Below are positions 26,042-33,175 of a stretch of 33,837 nucleotides of DNA, in pieces. A program made the translations under genes and the position numbers. Positions within the stretch are counted from its first letter, which is position 1. Every line of letters starts with the position of its first letter. Source of the DNA: SAR324 cluster bacterium (GTDB lineage Bacteria > SAR324 > XYD2-FULL-50-16); NCBI GenBank assembly GCA_028280735.1, contig JANQLH010000061.1:1-33837 (forward strand), in the 5' to 3' direction. Below the pieces are notes generated by a model that had not been told where the DNA came from, ran no database searches, and was given only the letters and a program-made list of their open reading frames with translations.

Positions 26042-26668
26042 TCAGGACCTTGAAAATGCAAGGCGGAATCCTAAAAACAATAGCAGAGAGCCGGTAAGCC
26101 GATCGGCAATTTTTCGGACTTTGGCGTAACCTTTTCGCACCTGCGAGAGTGAGAAAAATACCGCAACCAATGAATACCAGATTAAGGAGATGGCAAAAAC
26201 GATTCCCAAGGTCAGAACAAAAGCCCAGGCTGGGGCTTGTGGTGGGAAAGTAGTGACAAAAATACTCCCAAAAAAAGCTGCTGTTTTAGGATTGGAGAAA
26301 CTGGTGAACAATCCCCGGCGATAAGCAGCAAAGGGAGAAGATAGTGAGATCTGACAGACTTCATCCGTCTTGAATTGCCTAAAAGAGTCGATAATTAGCC
26401 GTAGCCCCATATAAACCAGGTAGATTCCGCCGAGGAGACGAATGGTGTCGTACAACCAATTGGCATGTTCGAAAACAGCCTTAAGGCCTAGCAGGCTGGA
26501 TGCTGCCCAGACGCAGGCAGCAGTGGACACACCTAATGAGATAAACAGTCCCGATCTTCTTGAATCGGAAAGAGAAACCTGGGATACGACGATGAAATTG
26601 GGCCCGGGAAGGGTTACCGCCAAAAACCAGATGCCTGCCAATGCGGCAAGAGCAGTAAATAGTTCCAT
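26042..26668 (-). CDS. LysE/RhtB-family exporter
   Basis: The 208-residue membrane protein (start at ATG 26668; the upstream TTG at 26707 gives an atypical extension) matches LysE-family amino-acid exporters. It has the signature LAVTLPGPNFIVVSQ near the N-terminus, the SRRSGLFISLGVSTAACV motif after it, GGIYLVYMGLRLIID in the centre, and FTSFSNPKTAAFFGSIFVT before the C-terminal helices. Six membrane segments are expected. Substrates in the family include basic amino acids, threonine and homoserine lactones; I cannot choose among them. It is a single gene with 200 bases of non-coding DNA on its 3' side. Confidence 0.9.
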   Translation of the reverse strand: MELFTALAALAGIWFLAVTLPGPNFIVVSQVSLSDSRRSGLFISLGVSTAACVWAASSLLGLKAVFEHANWLYDTIRLLGGIYLVYMGLRLIIDSFRQFKTDEVCQISLSSPFAAYRRGLFTSFSNPKTAAFFGSIFVTTFPPQAPAWAFVLTLGIVFAISLIWYSLVAVFFSLSQVRKGYAKVRKIADRLTGSLLLFLGFRLAFSRS

Positions 26669-26888
26669 TTTTCGTTGGGAGAAAACAAAGGTTATAGGGA
26701 TAAGCAAAAAAGGGCGGATCTGATTTTTTAATACAATAGCAAGAATTGCAAAATCAAAAGCAATCCCGGGAAATCATTTCTAAATCAACCCGATTACAGT
26801 TGAACCATTGGAATTCAATTTTGAGGGTAGCTTCAAAAGATGGATTCTGTGTATCCCAAAACTCAACATAATTATGACAAGGATAAAA

Positions 26889-27371
26889 ATGAACAATCAA
26901 AAATTTGAAGTTAATGCTATCGGAAAGGTTGAAGCGTTGCAGGGCCAGTTTGCAATTAAAATTAACGAACCGTACATTTTAGCCCTGGAAGGACTGGATC
27001 ATTTTGGACATGTCAATATCCTCTGGTGGGCGCATCAGCTGGAAGACAAGAGTCGAAAGGAAAAAACCTGCGCCAACCCCTATCGCAAAGCGCCGGATCA
27101 ACTAGGAGTGTTTGCCACCAGGTCTCCTGCAAGACCCAACCCAATCGCTGTTACTACAGCAGCGATCATATCCGTCAATTATCAGGAAGGCATTATCCAA
27201 ATCCCGTATATCGATGCGGACCACGGAACGCCGGTAATTGACCTGAAGCCGTACCATCCCTCCATGGAAAGAATAAAAGATGTCTCAATGCCTGCCTGGT
27301 GCGATCATTGGCCGAAATGGTATGAAGATTCAGCGAGCTTTGATTGGGAAGCGGAATTTACCGTCAATTAG
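26889..27371 (+). CDS. trmO: tRNA (N6-threonylcarbamoyladenosine-37) methyltransferase TrmO
   Basis: TrmO methylates t6A37 of certain tRNAs with S-adenosylmethionine. ATG 26889 is preceded by AAGGA at a five-base spacing, so I prefer it over the upstream TTG (26808) and ATG (26874); it gives 160 residues. The family signature GVFATRSPARPNPI is exact, with ANPYRKAPDQL just before it and the later VIDLKPYHP motif. The YaeB/TsaA beta-barrel domain is complete; the C-terminal extension of E. coli TrmO is missing, as in many homologues. It is monocistronic and divergent from the LysE-family gene. Confidence 0.93.
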   Translation: MNNQKFEVNAIGKVEALQGQFAIKINEPYILALEGLDHFGHVNILWWAHQLEDKSRKEKTCANPYRKAPDQLGVFATRSPARPNPIAVTTAAIISVNYQEGIIQIPYIDADHGTPVIDLKPYHPSMERIKDVSMPAWCDHWPKWYEDSASFDWEAEFTVN

Positions 27372-27547
27372 TTGGATAAAGCAATAGTCAGGCATGCAAT
27401 GACGGGAAAAAAGGCAGATAGTACAATTGATAGATTTACTGTCTAACAGAAGCTTCAATGGTCATTTTTCGAAGCGTTGTGTGATGCCGGGTATCCATTC
27501 AAACTGAGTACAGGCTTGATCCGGGGTCTATTAGTTATTTCAGTTAG

Positions 27548-28123
27548 TTACAAATGGATTCCGGTATCATACAAAATTTTAATGCCGATAATCCAGAGCA
27601 CGCATCCACCGAAAACTTCAGCAAGGGTGTTGATTTTGGAGAAGGATGCGGCTTTTTTACCCAAATGCAGCCCCGTAATCGTGAAGGAAAGAGCAACGAC
27701 CCCAATAATAATGGCAGGGACTATGATGTCGACGCCCATCATCGATAAACTAAGCCCAACGGCTAATGCATCAATACTTGTCGCAACTGAAAGCAAGACA
27801 AGTGAGAGCCCTTTGGTTGGATCAAGTTTTTGAACATCTTCTTCATTGGTCGGATTAAAGGCTTGCCGAATCAAATTGGTACCTACAAAAGCAAGCAATC
27901 CAAAGGCTACCCAGTGATCAAATGATTCTATAAAGCTATGAATACTGGTGCCAAGTGACCACCCGAGCAAGGGCATTAACGCCTGAAAAAGTCCAAAATG
28001 CCACGCCAAGCGAAAAGTTTGACGGTAATTGACCTTCTTTAATCCAACACCTACAGCAATGGAAACGGCAAAAGCATCCATGGCCAGCGCCACAGCAATG
28101 CCGAAAATGGTTAAAAGACTCAT
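27548..28123 (-). CDS. mntP: Manganese efflux pump MntP
   Basis: MntP exports Mn2+ across the inner membrane. The 191-residue protein has six membrane helices arranged as an inverted repeat, with ALAMDAFAVSIAVG near the N-terminus (Asp16) and SIDALAVGLSLS in the middle (Asp118), the acidic residues typical of the family. WHFGLFQALMPLLGW and FGLLAFVGTNLI are also family-like. In many bacteria mntP is controlled by a yybP-ykoY Mn2+ riboswitch or MntR. I could not recognise that riboswitch upstream, where instead a small open frame ends on the start codon as TAATG. Confidence 0.95.
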   Translation of the reverse strand: MSLLTIFGIAVALAMDAFAVSIAVGVGLKKVNYRQTFRLAWHFGLFQALMPLLGWSLGTSIHSFIESFDHWVAFGLLAFVGTNLIRQAFNPTNEEDVQKLDPTKGLSLVLLSVATSIDALAVGLSLSMMGVDIIVPAIIIGVVALSFTITGLHLGKKAASFSKINTLAEVFGGCVLWIIGIKILYDTGIHL

Positions 28124-28308
28124 TATTTGAGATTGAAGCTCCGGTGAATCGAGTTTGTTTCTTTCATTGGCAGGAACTCCGCCTGTTCGAACAGGCTATC
28201 ATGCTCATCAAGTGTGTAAAGCTGATATGGAAGGGTGAGTCTACCCAGGTCATTATGGTGGAAAATCCAATATCCGTGACAAATCGTCAATTCCGATTCA
28301 CATATCAA
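28123..28308 (-). CDS. Possible small ORF coupled to mntP
   Basis: A frame of at least 61 codons (TTG at 28308, open to about 28340) ends with TAA overlapping the mntP ATG. The residues (GYWIFHHNDLGRLTLPYQL, YTLDEHDSLFEQAEFLP) look protein-like and the codons fit the genome, but there is no ATG, no clear Shine-Dalgarno sequence and no family I recognise. It may be a gene remnant, or a leader ORF for mntP. Confidence 0.3.
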   Translation of the reverse strand: MICESELTICHGYWIFHHNDLGRLTLPYQLYTLDEHDSLFEQAEFLPMKETNSIHRSFNLK

Positions 28309-28379
28309 CCTAAAAGCTCTATGATCCAGGTGCAGTGTTATTCAAACAGCTTTATAAAACTATACCAGGGAGGAATCAA

Positions 28380-28853
28380 ATGGAAGTGAATCCGAATTTT
28401 ATAGCTCCCTGCGGATTGTATTGCGGAGTCTGCGGTGTCTATTATGCGACCAGGGATAACAATAAGAAGTTTTTTGATAAATTGGTTGCTGTTTACAAGG
28501 GTAACATTCCGGGAAGTGAAGACCTTGAGGAAAAACATCTCCATTGCGAAGGTTGTCTTTCCGGTAAAACCTCCATATTTTGCAGCAAATGCCGGATTCG
28601 TGATTGTGTGCAGGAAAAGGGATACCAGGGATGCCATCAATGTGATGACTTTCCCTGTGAACACATCAACAATTTTCCAATGCCTGTTGGGAAAAAAGTT
28701 ATTGAAAGGGCTATCCCTTATTGGAAAACACACGGCACTGAAAAATGGGTAAGCGATGAAGAAGCCCGTTACCATTGCCCTGAGTGCGGCCATAAAGTGT
28801 TTCGAGGTGCCAAACGCTGTAATAAATGCAAAACGGAAGTCGATCTGGACTGA
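28380..28853 (+). CDS. DUF3795 Cys-rich zinc-binding protein
   Basis: ATG 28380 follows GGAGG at 28370-28374; the frame opening upstream is not used. The 157-residue protein has the DUF3795 pattern: APCGLYCGVCGVYYA at the N-terminus, HCEGCLSGKTSIFCSKCRIRDC in the centre, and GCHQCDDFPCEHI. A separate C-terminal zinc ribbon, CPECG...CNKCK (about 133-152), follows. At least 15 cysteines suggest two or more zinc or Fe-S sites. DUF3795 proteins are common in anaerobic bacteria and archaea; their function is unknown. It is cytosolic. It is divergent from mntP. Confidence 0.9.
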   Translation: MEVNPNFIAPCGLYCGVCGVYYATRDNNKKFFDKLVAVYKGNIPGSEDLEEKHLHCEGCLSGKTSIFCSKCRIRDCVQEKGYQGCHQCDDFPCEHINNFPMPVGKKVIERAIPYWKTHGTEKWVSDEEARYHCPECGHKVFRGAKRCNKCKTEVDLD

Positions 28854-28878
28854 TGATCAATGATCTTCAACTGGTAAC

Positions 28879-28918
28879 TATTCACCACGAAGCTCACGAA
28901 GTGTCTTGGTGGTGAATA
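28879..28918. repeat. REP-like inverted repeat (TTCACCACGAAG type)
   Basis: A 14-bp arm (28879-28892) and its complement (28905-28918, one mismatch) enclose CTCACGAAGTGT. CACGAAG occurs twice in the element. Similar TTCACCACGAAG palindromes are dispersed non-coding repeats in many proteobacterial genomes. It could also act as a terminator for the DUF3795 gene, although no U-run follows. Confidence 0.55.
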
Positions 28919-28942
28919 AATACTTCAACTTTTTAATTAGTC

Positions 28943-29764
28943 GTGAAAACTCTTTCAGAAAAAACAGTTTACATTACAGGCGGCTCCAGTGGTATTGGCT
29001 TGGAGACCGCCAGGCAGGTGTTTGCTCAAGGCGCACATTTGGTGATCATCGGCAGAGACAAAGACAAACTGCATCGAGCAGTGAAAACAATAGATGCGGC
29101 ACGCATAACCAGTATCCAGACACTGAATTCAGTTTCCTTGGATGTGGGCGATAACAGGAAAGTGGAAACAGATCTGCCCAAAATTATGGAAGACAGCGGG
29201 GTACCGAATGTTCTGGTGCTCAATGCCGGGATCGGCTTTGGAGGCTATTTTGAGGACACTCCTTATGATTTGTTTGATCGAATGATCAAAATAAATCTGT
29301 ATGGCGTAAGAAATGTTATTGCCGCAGCCCTGCCGAAAATGAAGGTTAAAGGCGGGAAGATCGTTATCGTGAGTTCAATCGCCGGACTAAGCGGAATGAT
29401 CGGCTATTCGGCTTACGGGGCATCGAAATTTGCCCTGGTCGGCTTTGCTCAAAGTATCAAACCGGATTTGAAACGCTATGGAATTGAGGTAGCCCTGGTT
29501 TGCCCTCCTGAAGTTGAAACACCGCTGATCGTTGAGGAAGCCAAAACCATTCCTCCCGAAGCCAAAGCTTTTAAAAAAATAGCCGGGCTACTCACGGCGG
29601 AACAGGCGGGTAAAGGCGTCTTAAAAGCGATTCAGGGAAACTCGTTTCTGGTTATCCCCGGTTTAAAAGCCAAGTTTAGTGCCTTGCTGATCAAGTATTT
29701 CCCGGGGTTTATCCAGCGCGGAGTCGGTAATCTGATAATTTCCCTGAATCGTAAAGACAGTTGA
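28943..29764 (+). CDS. Short-chain dehydrogenase/reductase (3-ketodihydrosphingosine reductase-like)
   Basis: The 273-residue protein starts at GTG 28943; no strong Shine-Dalgarno sequence is visible. It is a classical SDR: cofactor loop TGGSSGIG (12-19), IIGRDKDKL with Arg38 favouring NADP(H), NAG (94-96), and the catalytic Ser145-Tyr158-Lys162 in VSSIAG and YSAYGASK. The C-terminal region with CPPEVETPLI, then IPGLKAKFSALLIKYFPGFIQRG, a weakly hydrophobic tail, fits the KDSR-like group acting on long-chain lipid ketones. The substrate is not proven. It is not obviously in an operon. Confidence 0.88.
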   Translation: MKTLSEKTVYITGGSSGIGLETARQVFAQGAHLVIIGRDKDKLHRAVKTIDAARITSIQTLNSVSLDVGDNRKVETDLPKIMEDSGVPNVLVLNAGIGFGGYFEDTPYDLFDRMIKINLYGVRNVIAAALPKMKVKGGKIVIVSSIAGLSGMIGYSAYGASKFALVGFAQSIKPDLKRYGIEVALVCPPEVETPLIVEEAKTIPPEAKAFKKIAGLLTAEQAGKGVLKAIQGNSFLVIPGLKAKFSALLIKYFPGFIQRGVGNLIISLNRKDS

Positions 29765-29786
29765 GAGCCCCGGCCCCGGGAGGTGG

Positions 29787-30179
29787 TCAGTTTACAATTT
29801 TATTTATTTCATGTTGATGGATACAGTCCACAACAATAGATAACCCAAAAATTGTCACAAACACACTGATTATCGGCAGTGCATCAAATTCGTGTTCATT
29901 CATCGATTTTTGAATCCTTACAATGGCTCGCCCCATCTTGAATTGGTAATAAATGTGATACAGCCCGAAGGTAATAATTGAAAACAGAATCCAAAGCACG
30001 AAACTAAAATCATCTTCATCCAGCAAATCGTTGCATGCTTTCATCTGCCTGTAGTTCCAGTACAGGTTAAACAGACCAAGGGTGAGAATGGTGAAAATCA
30101 AGTACTTTGGGATACTGCAATAATGCTCTTCATAGAGTCCTGATACGGATTTTATGGAATTTGGATCAAATTCTGACAT
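29787..30179 (-). CDS. DUF4234-like small membrane protein
   Basis: The 130-residue protein has three hydrophobic segments (about 25-45, 58-80, 102-120). The first two carry the DUF4234 pattern of a Gly followed by an aromatic stretch: LTLGLFNLYWNYRQM and ITFGLYHIYYQFKM. AAGGA six bases upstream supports ATG 30179. The N-terminus is polar and cytosolic. Function is unknown. It is convergent with the SDR gene (22 bases apart), and its upstream side borders the tandem-repeat block, so its promoter probably lies within or next to the hairpin at 30207-30228. Confidence 0.7.
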   Translation of the reverse strand: MSEFDPNSIKSVSGLYEEHYCSIPKYLIFTILTLGLFNLYWNYRQMKACNDLLDEDDFSFVLWILFSIITFGLYHIYYQFKMGRAIVRIQKSMNEHEFDALPIISVFVTIFGLSIVVDCIHQHEINKIVN

Positions 30180-30206
30180 AGTTATTCCTTTTATTGATTA
30201 TTTAGT

Positions 30207-30228
30207 ACGAAGCAAAGGCTTCGTTTTT
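30207..30228 (+). terminator. Hairpin with T-run at the left edge of the repeat block
   Basis: ACGAAGC (30207-30213), loop AAAG and GCTTCGT (30218-30224), then TTTT. It has the form of a plus-strand terminator, but the nearest plus gene ends at 29764 and the minus gene at 30179 starts between, so its target is unclear. It may belong to the repeat block. Confidence 0.5.
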
Positions 30229-30514
30229 GTATTTCACCATTCATGACGCCCACGGCAGACCGTTGAACTAAGCTGAACCGTAGGATGAGCAACTCCTTTA
30301 CCCATCGGGTGGAATGTGATCAAAAGCCATTTATCAAGAGTTGATGGGTAACAATTTACCCATCCTACATTCTAAGTTGTTTTCCGAAATAACAACAATG
30401 AATTGCGCTATTCACCGGAGGAGAATGATATTAAAACCGGCGTGCTTTGCCGCATTAAGCAAAGCATCATTTATAACTAGCAATTAAGCGTTGATTATTG
30501 ATTATTAAAACAAC
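30228..30514. repeat. Tandem repeat unit A (287 bp)
   Basis: This is the first of three tandem copies. It contains a degenerate left palindrome (GTAGGATGAGCAAC...), the right palindrome GATGGGTAAC-AA-TTTACCCATC ending in CTAC, and a separate 8-bp hairpin (30443-30450 with 30459-30466). No gene is encoded. It differs from copy B at about 15 positions, counted by eye. Confidence 0.85.
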
Positions 30515-30802
30515 TGTATTTCACCATTCATGACGCCCACGGCAGACCGTTGAACTAAGCTGAACCGTAGGATGGGTAACTCTGTTACCCATCGGGTGGA
30601 ATGTGATCAAAAGCCATTTATTAAAGAGTTGATGGGTAACAAGTTACCCATCCTACATTCTGAGTTGTTTCCCGAAATAACAACAATGAAATGCGCTATT
30701 CACCGGAGGAGAATGGTATTAAAGCCGGCGTGCTTTGCCGCATTAAGCAAAGCATCATTTATAATTAGCAATTAAGCGTTGATTATTGATTATTAAAACA
30801 AC
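30515..30802. repeat. Tandem repeat unit B (288 bp)
   Basis: The best-preserved copy. GTAGGATGGGTAAC (30567-30580) and GTTACCCATCCTAC (30643-30656) are perfect 14-bp inverted repeats bounding a 90-bp element. Each end also carries its own palindrome: 30571-30593, and 30631-30652 with a 2-base centre. This is the geometry of a REPIN (two inverted REP sequences) inside a larger unit. Confidence 0.87.
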
Positions 30803-30972
30803 TGTATTTCAACATTCATGACACCCACGGCAGACCGTTGAACTAAGCCGAACCGTAGGATGAGCCATCGGGTGGAATGTGAGCAAAAGCCATTTATCAA
30901 GAGTTGATGGGTAACAAGTTACCCATCCTACATTCTAAGTTGTTTTCCGAAATAACAACAATGAATTGCGCT
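30803..30972. repeat. Tandem repeat unit C, truncated (170 bp)
   Basis: The third copy has lost about 12 bases that form the left palindrome (GTAGGATGAG joins directly to CCATCGGG) and ends at TTGCGCT, so its right 115 bases are absent. The right palindrome (30906-30927, followed by CTAC) is intact. Confidence 0.85.
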
Positions 30973-31176
30973 TAACGCTGAAAGCGTTCATTACATTGGC
31001 CTATGGTCAGCGAGCCACTATAGCTTAGATAACTGTATCTATACGAAATCGCAAGCTACATTTGGAGTTTCAGGCTCTTTTGAATAACGGGTTGTCAATT
31101 TCCTTCAAACCGGTGATCCTAAAAGTTCGTCGCTGACTATTCAATAAAGGAAAATTAACGATTTGCAATCCGGGCT
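30973..31176. other. Non-coding spacer between repeat block and HAD gene
   Basis: I see no gene here. It starts with a small palindrome, AACGCTGAAAGCGTT (30974-30988), and then unique sequence. It should contain the promoter of the HAD gene, but no clear hexamers can be named. Confidence 0.4.
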
Positions 31177-31863
31177 ATGATCAATACTATAATTTTCGAT
31201 TTCGATGGAGTGATAGCTGATTCCGTCGAAACTATCTTTAAGTGGTTTCAACATGCCGCGTCTGTCTTTGGTATCCAATTGCCGATCAAGGATTCAGGGG
31301 AGCTGATCGCCAATTTTGCTGAACCGTTTCCTATATTCTATAAGTTTCTCGGATTTGATTGGGAGAACGATCAATCAAAAATCTACAACGAATATATCAC
31401 CTATCATTCGACCCATCCTGTTACATTGATTAACGGTATCGAACAGGTGATCAAAAACCTGGCTGCCACTCCCGGAATGAAACTGGGTATTGTCTCCTCC
31501 AATATGCAGAAAGTTCTGGAATACAACCTTGAATACCATAATCTGCGTGACCGGTTTGATGTGGTGATCGGAATAGATAAGGATAAAAATTCACCGTTGA
31601 AACCCGATCCCACGTTATTGCTGGAAGCACTGGACAGCTTGGGATCAGGACTGCAGGAATCGGTTTATATCGGCGATCAACCCAGCGATGTGCTGACAGC
31701 CTACAATGCCAGTCAGGTCAGAAATAAAGGTCGGATGCAAACCATTTCAATAACAACAGGTTTTGCCACCCGTGAGAAACTTGAAAACTGCACCCCATCC
31801 GCCGATCACATCATCGATCACCCCTCTCAAATTCCGGATAAACTCGAGATTTATAAAAACTAG
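31177..31863 (+). CDS. HAD-superfamily phosphatase (phosphoglycolate phosphatase-like)
   Basis: The 228-residue protein has all four HAD motifs: I DFDGVIADS (Asp8 nucleophile, Asp10 acid), II GIVSSN (Ser107), III Lys142 in LKPDP, and IV YIGDQPSDV (Asp167, Asp171). A helical C1 cap (about 18-85) follows motif I, as in phosphoglycolate phosphatases and beta-phosphoglucomutase relatives. VIADS is a small variation of the usual VLVDS. It is a soluble cytosolic enzyme with unknown substrate. The Shine-Dalgarno sequence is poor. No operon partner is evident; the next gene follows after a 364-base leader-rich gap. Confidence 0.9.
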   Translation: MINTIIFDFDGVIADSVETIFKWFQHAASVFGIQLPIKDSGELIANFAEPFPIFYKFLGFDWENDQSKIYNEYITYHSTHPVTLINGIEQVIKNLAATPGMKLGIVSSNMQKVLEYNLEYHNLRDRFDVVIGIDKDKNSPLKPDPTLLLEALDSLGSGLQESVYIGDQPSDVLTAYNASQVRNKGRMQTISITTGFATREKLENCTPSADHIIDHPSQIPDKLEIYKN

Positions 31864-32100
31864 TGCCGTTTCAAGTCTGAATTAATTTCCAAGCCTTTAT
31901 AGATGAGTAAAGCCTGCGGGCCCATCAATCTCCCCAGTTTTTCTATTTGGGCTTGACCGAGGGCTGAGGAGTGATTATTGTTTAATTACATTTTGATTAT
32001 TTCCTTTGGGGACGTTAGCTTCATTGAGTTTTGAGAATTCTTCCAAGACAGAATTCGTCGGATTGACACTCCGCAAAACCAGCTGTGAAATGAGATGGGC
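31864..32100. other. Gene-free interval after the HAD gene
   Basis: These bases contain no credible gene. GAATTC-type palindromes (GAATTCTTCCAAGACAGAATTC, 32035-32056) are present. A frame is open from 32006 into the next gene, but its N-terminal part is low quality and reads through the structured leader. Promoter elements are not clear. Confidence 0.4.
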
Positions 32101-32220
32101 CCAGGGGTTTGGCTACGGCAGGGCTGTCACCCTGCTTTATGGTGTCTTGGCACCGCCAGGCTTCTGGGCTTTTCTCATTTTTGGAAGCCCGGTTTCGCTC
32201 TGGCGGTGCTCTCACAGGAG
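32101..32220 (+). ncRNA. Structured leader RNA candidate
   Basis: Three consecutive hairpins precede the Shine-Dalgarno sequence of the 32228 gene. GCAGGG/CCCTGC is at 32118-32135. A nested arm has an outer stem CACCGCCAG/CTGGCGGTG (32151-32159 with 32200-32208). Its inner stem CTGGGCTT/AAGCCCGG is at 32164-32171 with 32185-32192. A competing GGTG/CACC pair (32141-32154) overlaps the outer stem, so two alternative folds are possible. The segment is more GC-rich than its surroundings. Its class is not recognised. Confidence 0.5.
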
Positions 32221-32227
32221 ATACACC

Positions 32228-32773
32228 TTGAAACCAATTTCCACTCCCGGAATCGTCAAAAACCGCAGCAATGAAACGCGTCCCCTTCACTTATTGTTAA
32301 ACAACAACAAACTGATCTGTTTTATTCCGGAGGCCAAAACCTCTCTCGGTATTTCCGGGATTGCCCGTCTCTTGGATCTTCCTGCTATAGGAGAAAATAC
32401 TTCCGACTTTGAAAACATACCGACGCTGACCGCGAACCCTTGCAGTAGCGGTCTGGTTACTTTCGCCAACCACTCTTCCATTCGTCACCCTTCTGCTTTT
32501 TTTCAACTTGTTATGCAGATCAGCAAACCGGCTTCGGTTGCCATAACCCGTTGGCTGACGCGAGAGGTTATCCCCAGAACTGCCCTTTTCAAATCCTCGC
32601 TCTCAGCTGTGACTAATGACACGGGGTTAAAGAAACTGATCGGGAGGCACGAAACCGGGAAGACGGGTCAGGTGCTGATCAAACTGGAATCCGTTCAGGC
32701 CGGGGGGTCATCAAACAACACTGATGAAGTAAAAAACCTGTCAGGAGAGGAGGAGCCATGTCAAAAGAACTAA
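32228..32773 (+). CDS. Unrecognised 181-residue protein, TTG start
   Basis: The start is TTG 32228, with CAGGAG (32215-32220) seven bases upstream, better than any start in the longer frame open from 32006. The 181-residue product has hydrophobic-polar alternation (LLLNNNKLICFIPEA), a segment that could be an HTH (TSLGISGIARLLDLPAI), then SAFFQLVMQISKPASVAITRWLTREVIP and a polar, low-complexity C-terminus. The AITRWLTREVIPR stretch is reminiscent of phage antirepressor/BRO-type N-terminal domains, but too weakly to name it. Codon use is richer in C-ending codons than the neighbours, which suggests transfer. Its 3' end overlaps the next gene by 16 bases. Confidence 0.6.
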   Translation: MKPISTPGIVKNRSNETRPLHLLLNNNKLICFIPEAKTSLGISGIARLLDLPAIGENTSDFENIPTLTANPCSSGLVTFANHSSIRHPSAFFQLVMQISKPASVAITRWLTREVIPRTALFKSSLSAVTNDTGLKKLIGRHETGKTGQVLIKLESVQAGGSSNNTDEVKNLSGEEEPCQKN

Positions 32774-32988
32774 TGGATCTCATGGATGACCTCCAACAGA
32801 TGCAGATCTTATTCGATATCATGATCAAGGGCCTCACGGCCCTTTCCACCGAATCCACGGACAACAGCCTGAGACTGACGGAACACCAAGCCCAACAAGT
32901 CGCGGAGTACGTCCGGGACATGCTTGATAACATGATTAAACGAGTGGAAGAAGCCATCAAAGAACAATTCTGCGAGCCTGCTGATTGA
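32758..32988 (+). CDS. Small helical protein, unrecognised, coupled to the upstream gene
   Basis: The 76-residue acidic protein is entirely helical with heptad-like spacing (LMDLMDDLQQMQILFDIMIKG and VAEYVRDMLDNMIKRVEEAIK), suggesting a helical hairpin or dimer. ATG 32758 is preceded by a strong GGAGG (32749-32753) and lies inside the 3' end of the previous gene, so translation is probably coupled. It has one Cys near the end and no membrane segment. I do not recognise the family. Size and overlap suggest the two proteins may act together, for instance as partner and effector. Confidence 0.6.
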   Translation: MSKELMDLMDDLQQMQILFDIMIKGLTALSTESTDNSLRLTEHQAQQVAEYVRDMLDNMIKRVEEAIKEQFCEPAD

Positions 32989-33175
32989 ATCAAAAACCAA
33001 ATTCGGATAGTACAAAGAGAAAGGGGGAAAAGTTTGCTTCACAACGTGATCCCGCTTTTCTCCATTTGAAACATTAAATTATTGCGATCCTTTGAGTCCT
33101 AACGGTATTTCATTGAGGCCGGTCGTCATAAACCTTAACTATCTTTACTTTAAACATTTCACCCGCAAATCTCCC

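Noticed and set aside
28124-28340. yybP-ykoY Mn2+ riboswitch upstream of mntP
   Set aside because: I could not find the conserved loop sequences by eye; only a covariance search could settle it.
30572-30775. 67-codon ORF inside repeat unit B
   Set aside because: It is open only in copy B and is broken in copies A and C; a by-product of the repeat sequence.
30228-30972. Repeat block considered as CRISPR
   Set aside because: Units are nearly 290 bp and contiguous, with no short repeats separated by unique spacers and no cas genes.
32101-32220. Structured leader considered as a diversity-generating retroelement or group II intron part
   Set aside because: No reverse transcriptase, no template/variable repeat pair and no domain V-like hairpin in the window.
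32006-32227. N-terminal extension of the 32228 gene
   Set aside because: It reads through the hairpin leader, gives atypical Trp/Cys-rich sequence and has a worse start context than the TTG at 32228.
33018-33058. GAGAAA...TTTCTC pairing after the 76-residue gene as a terminator
   Set aside because: The stem has mismatches and a long loop, and there is no T-run after it.
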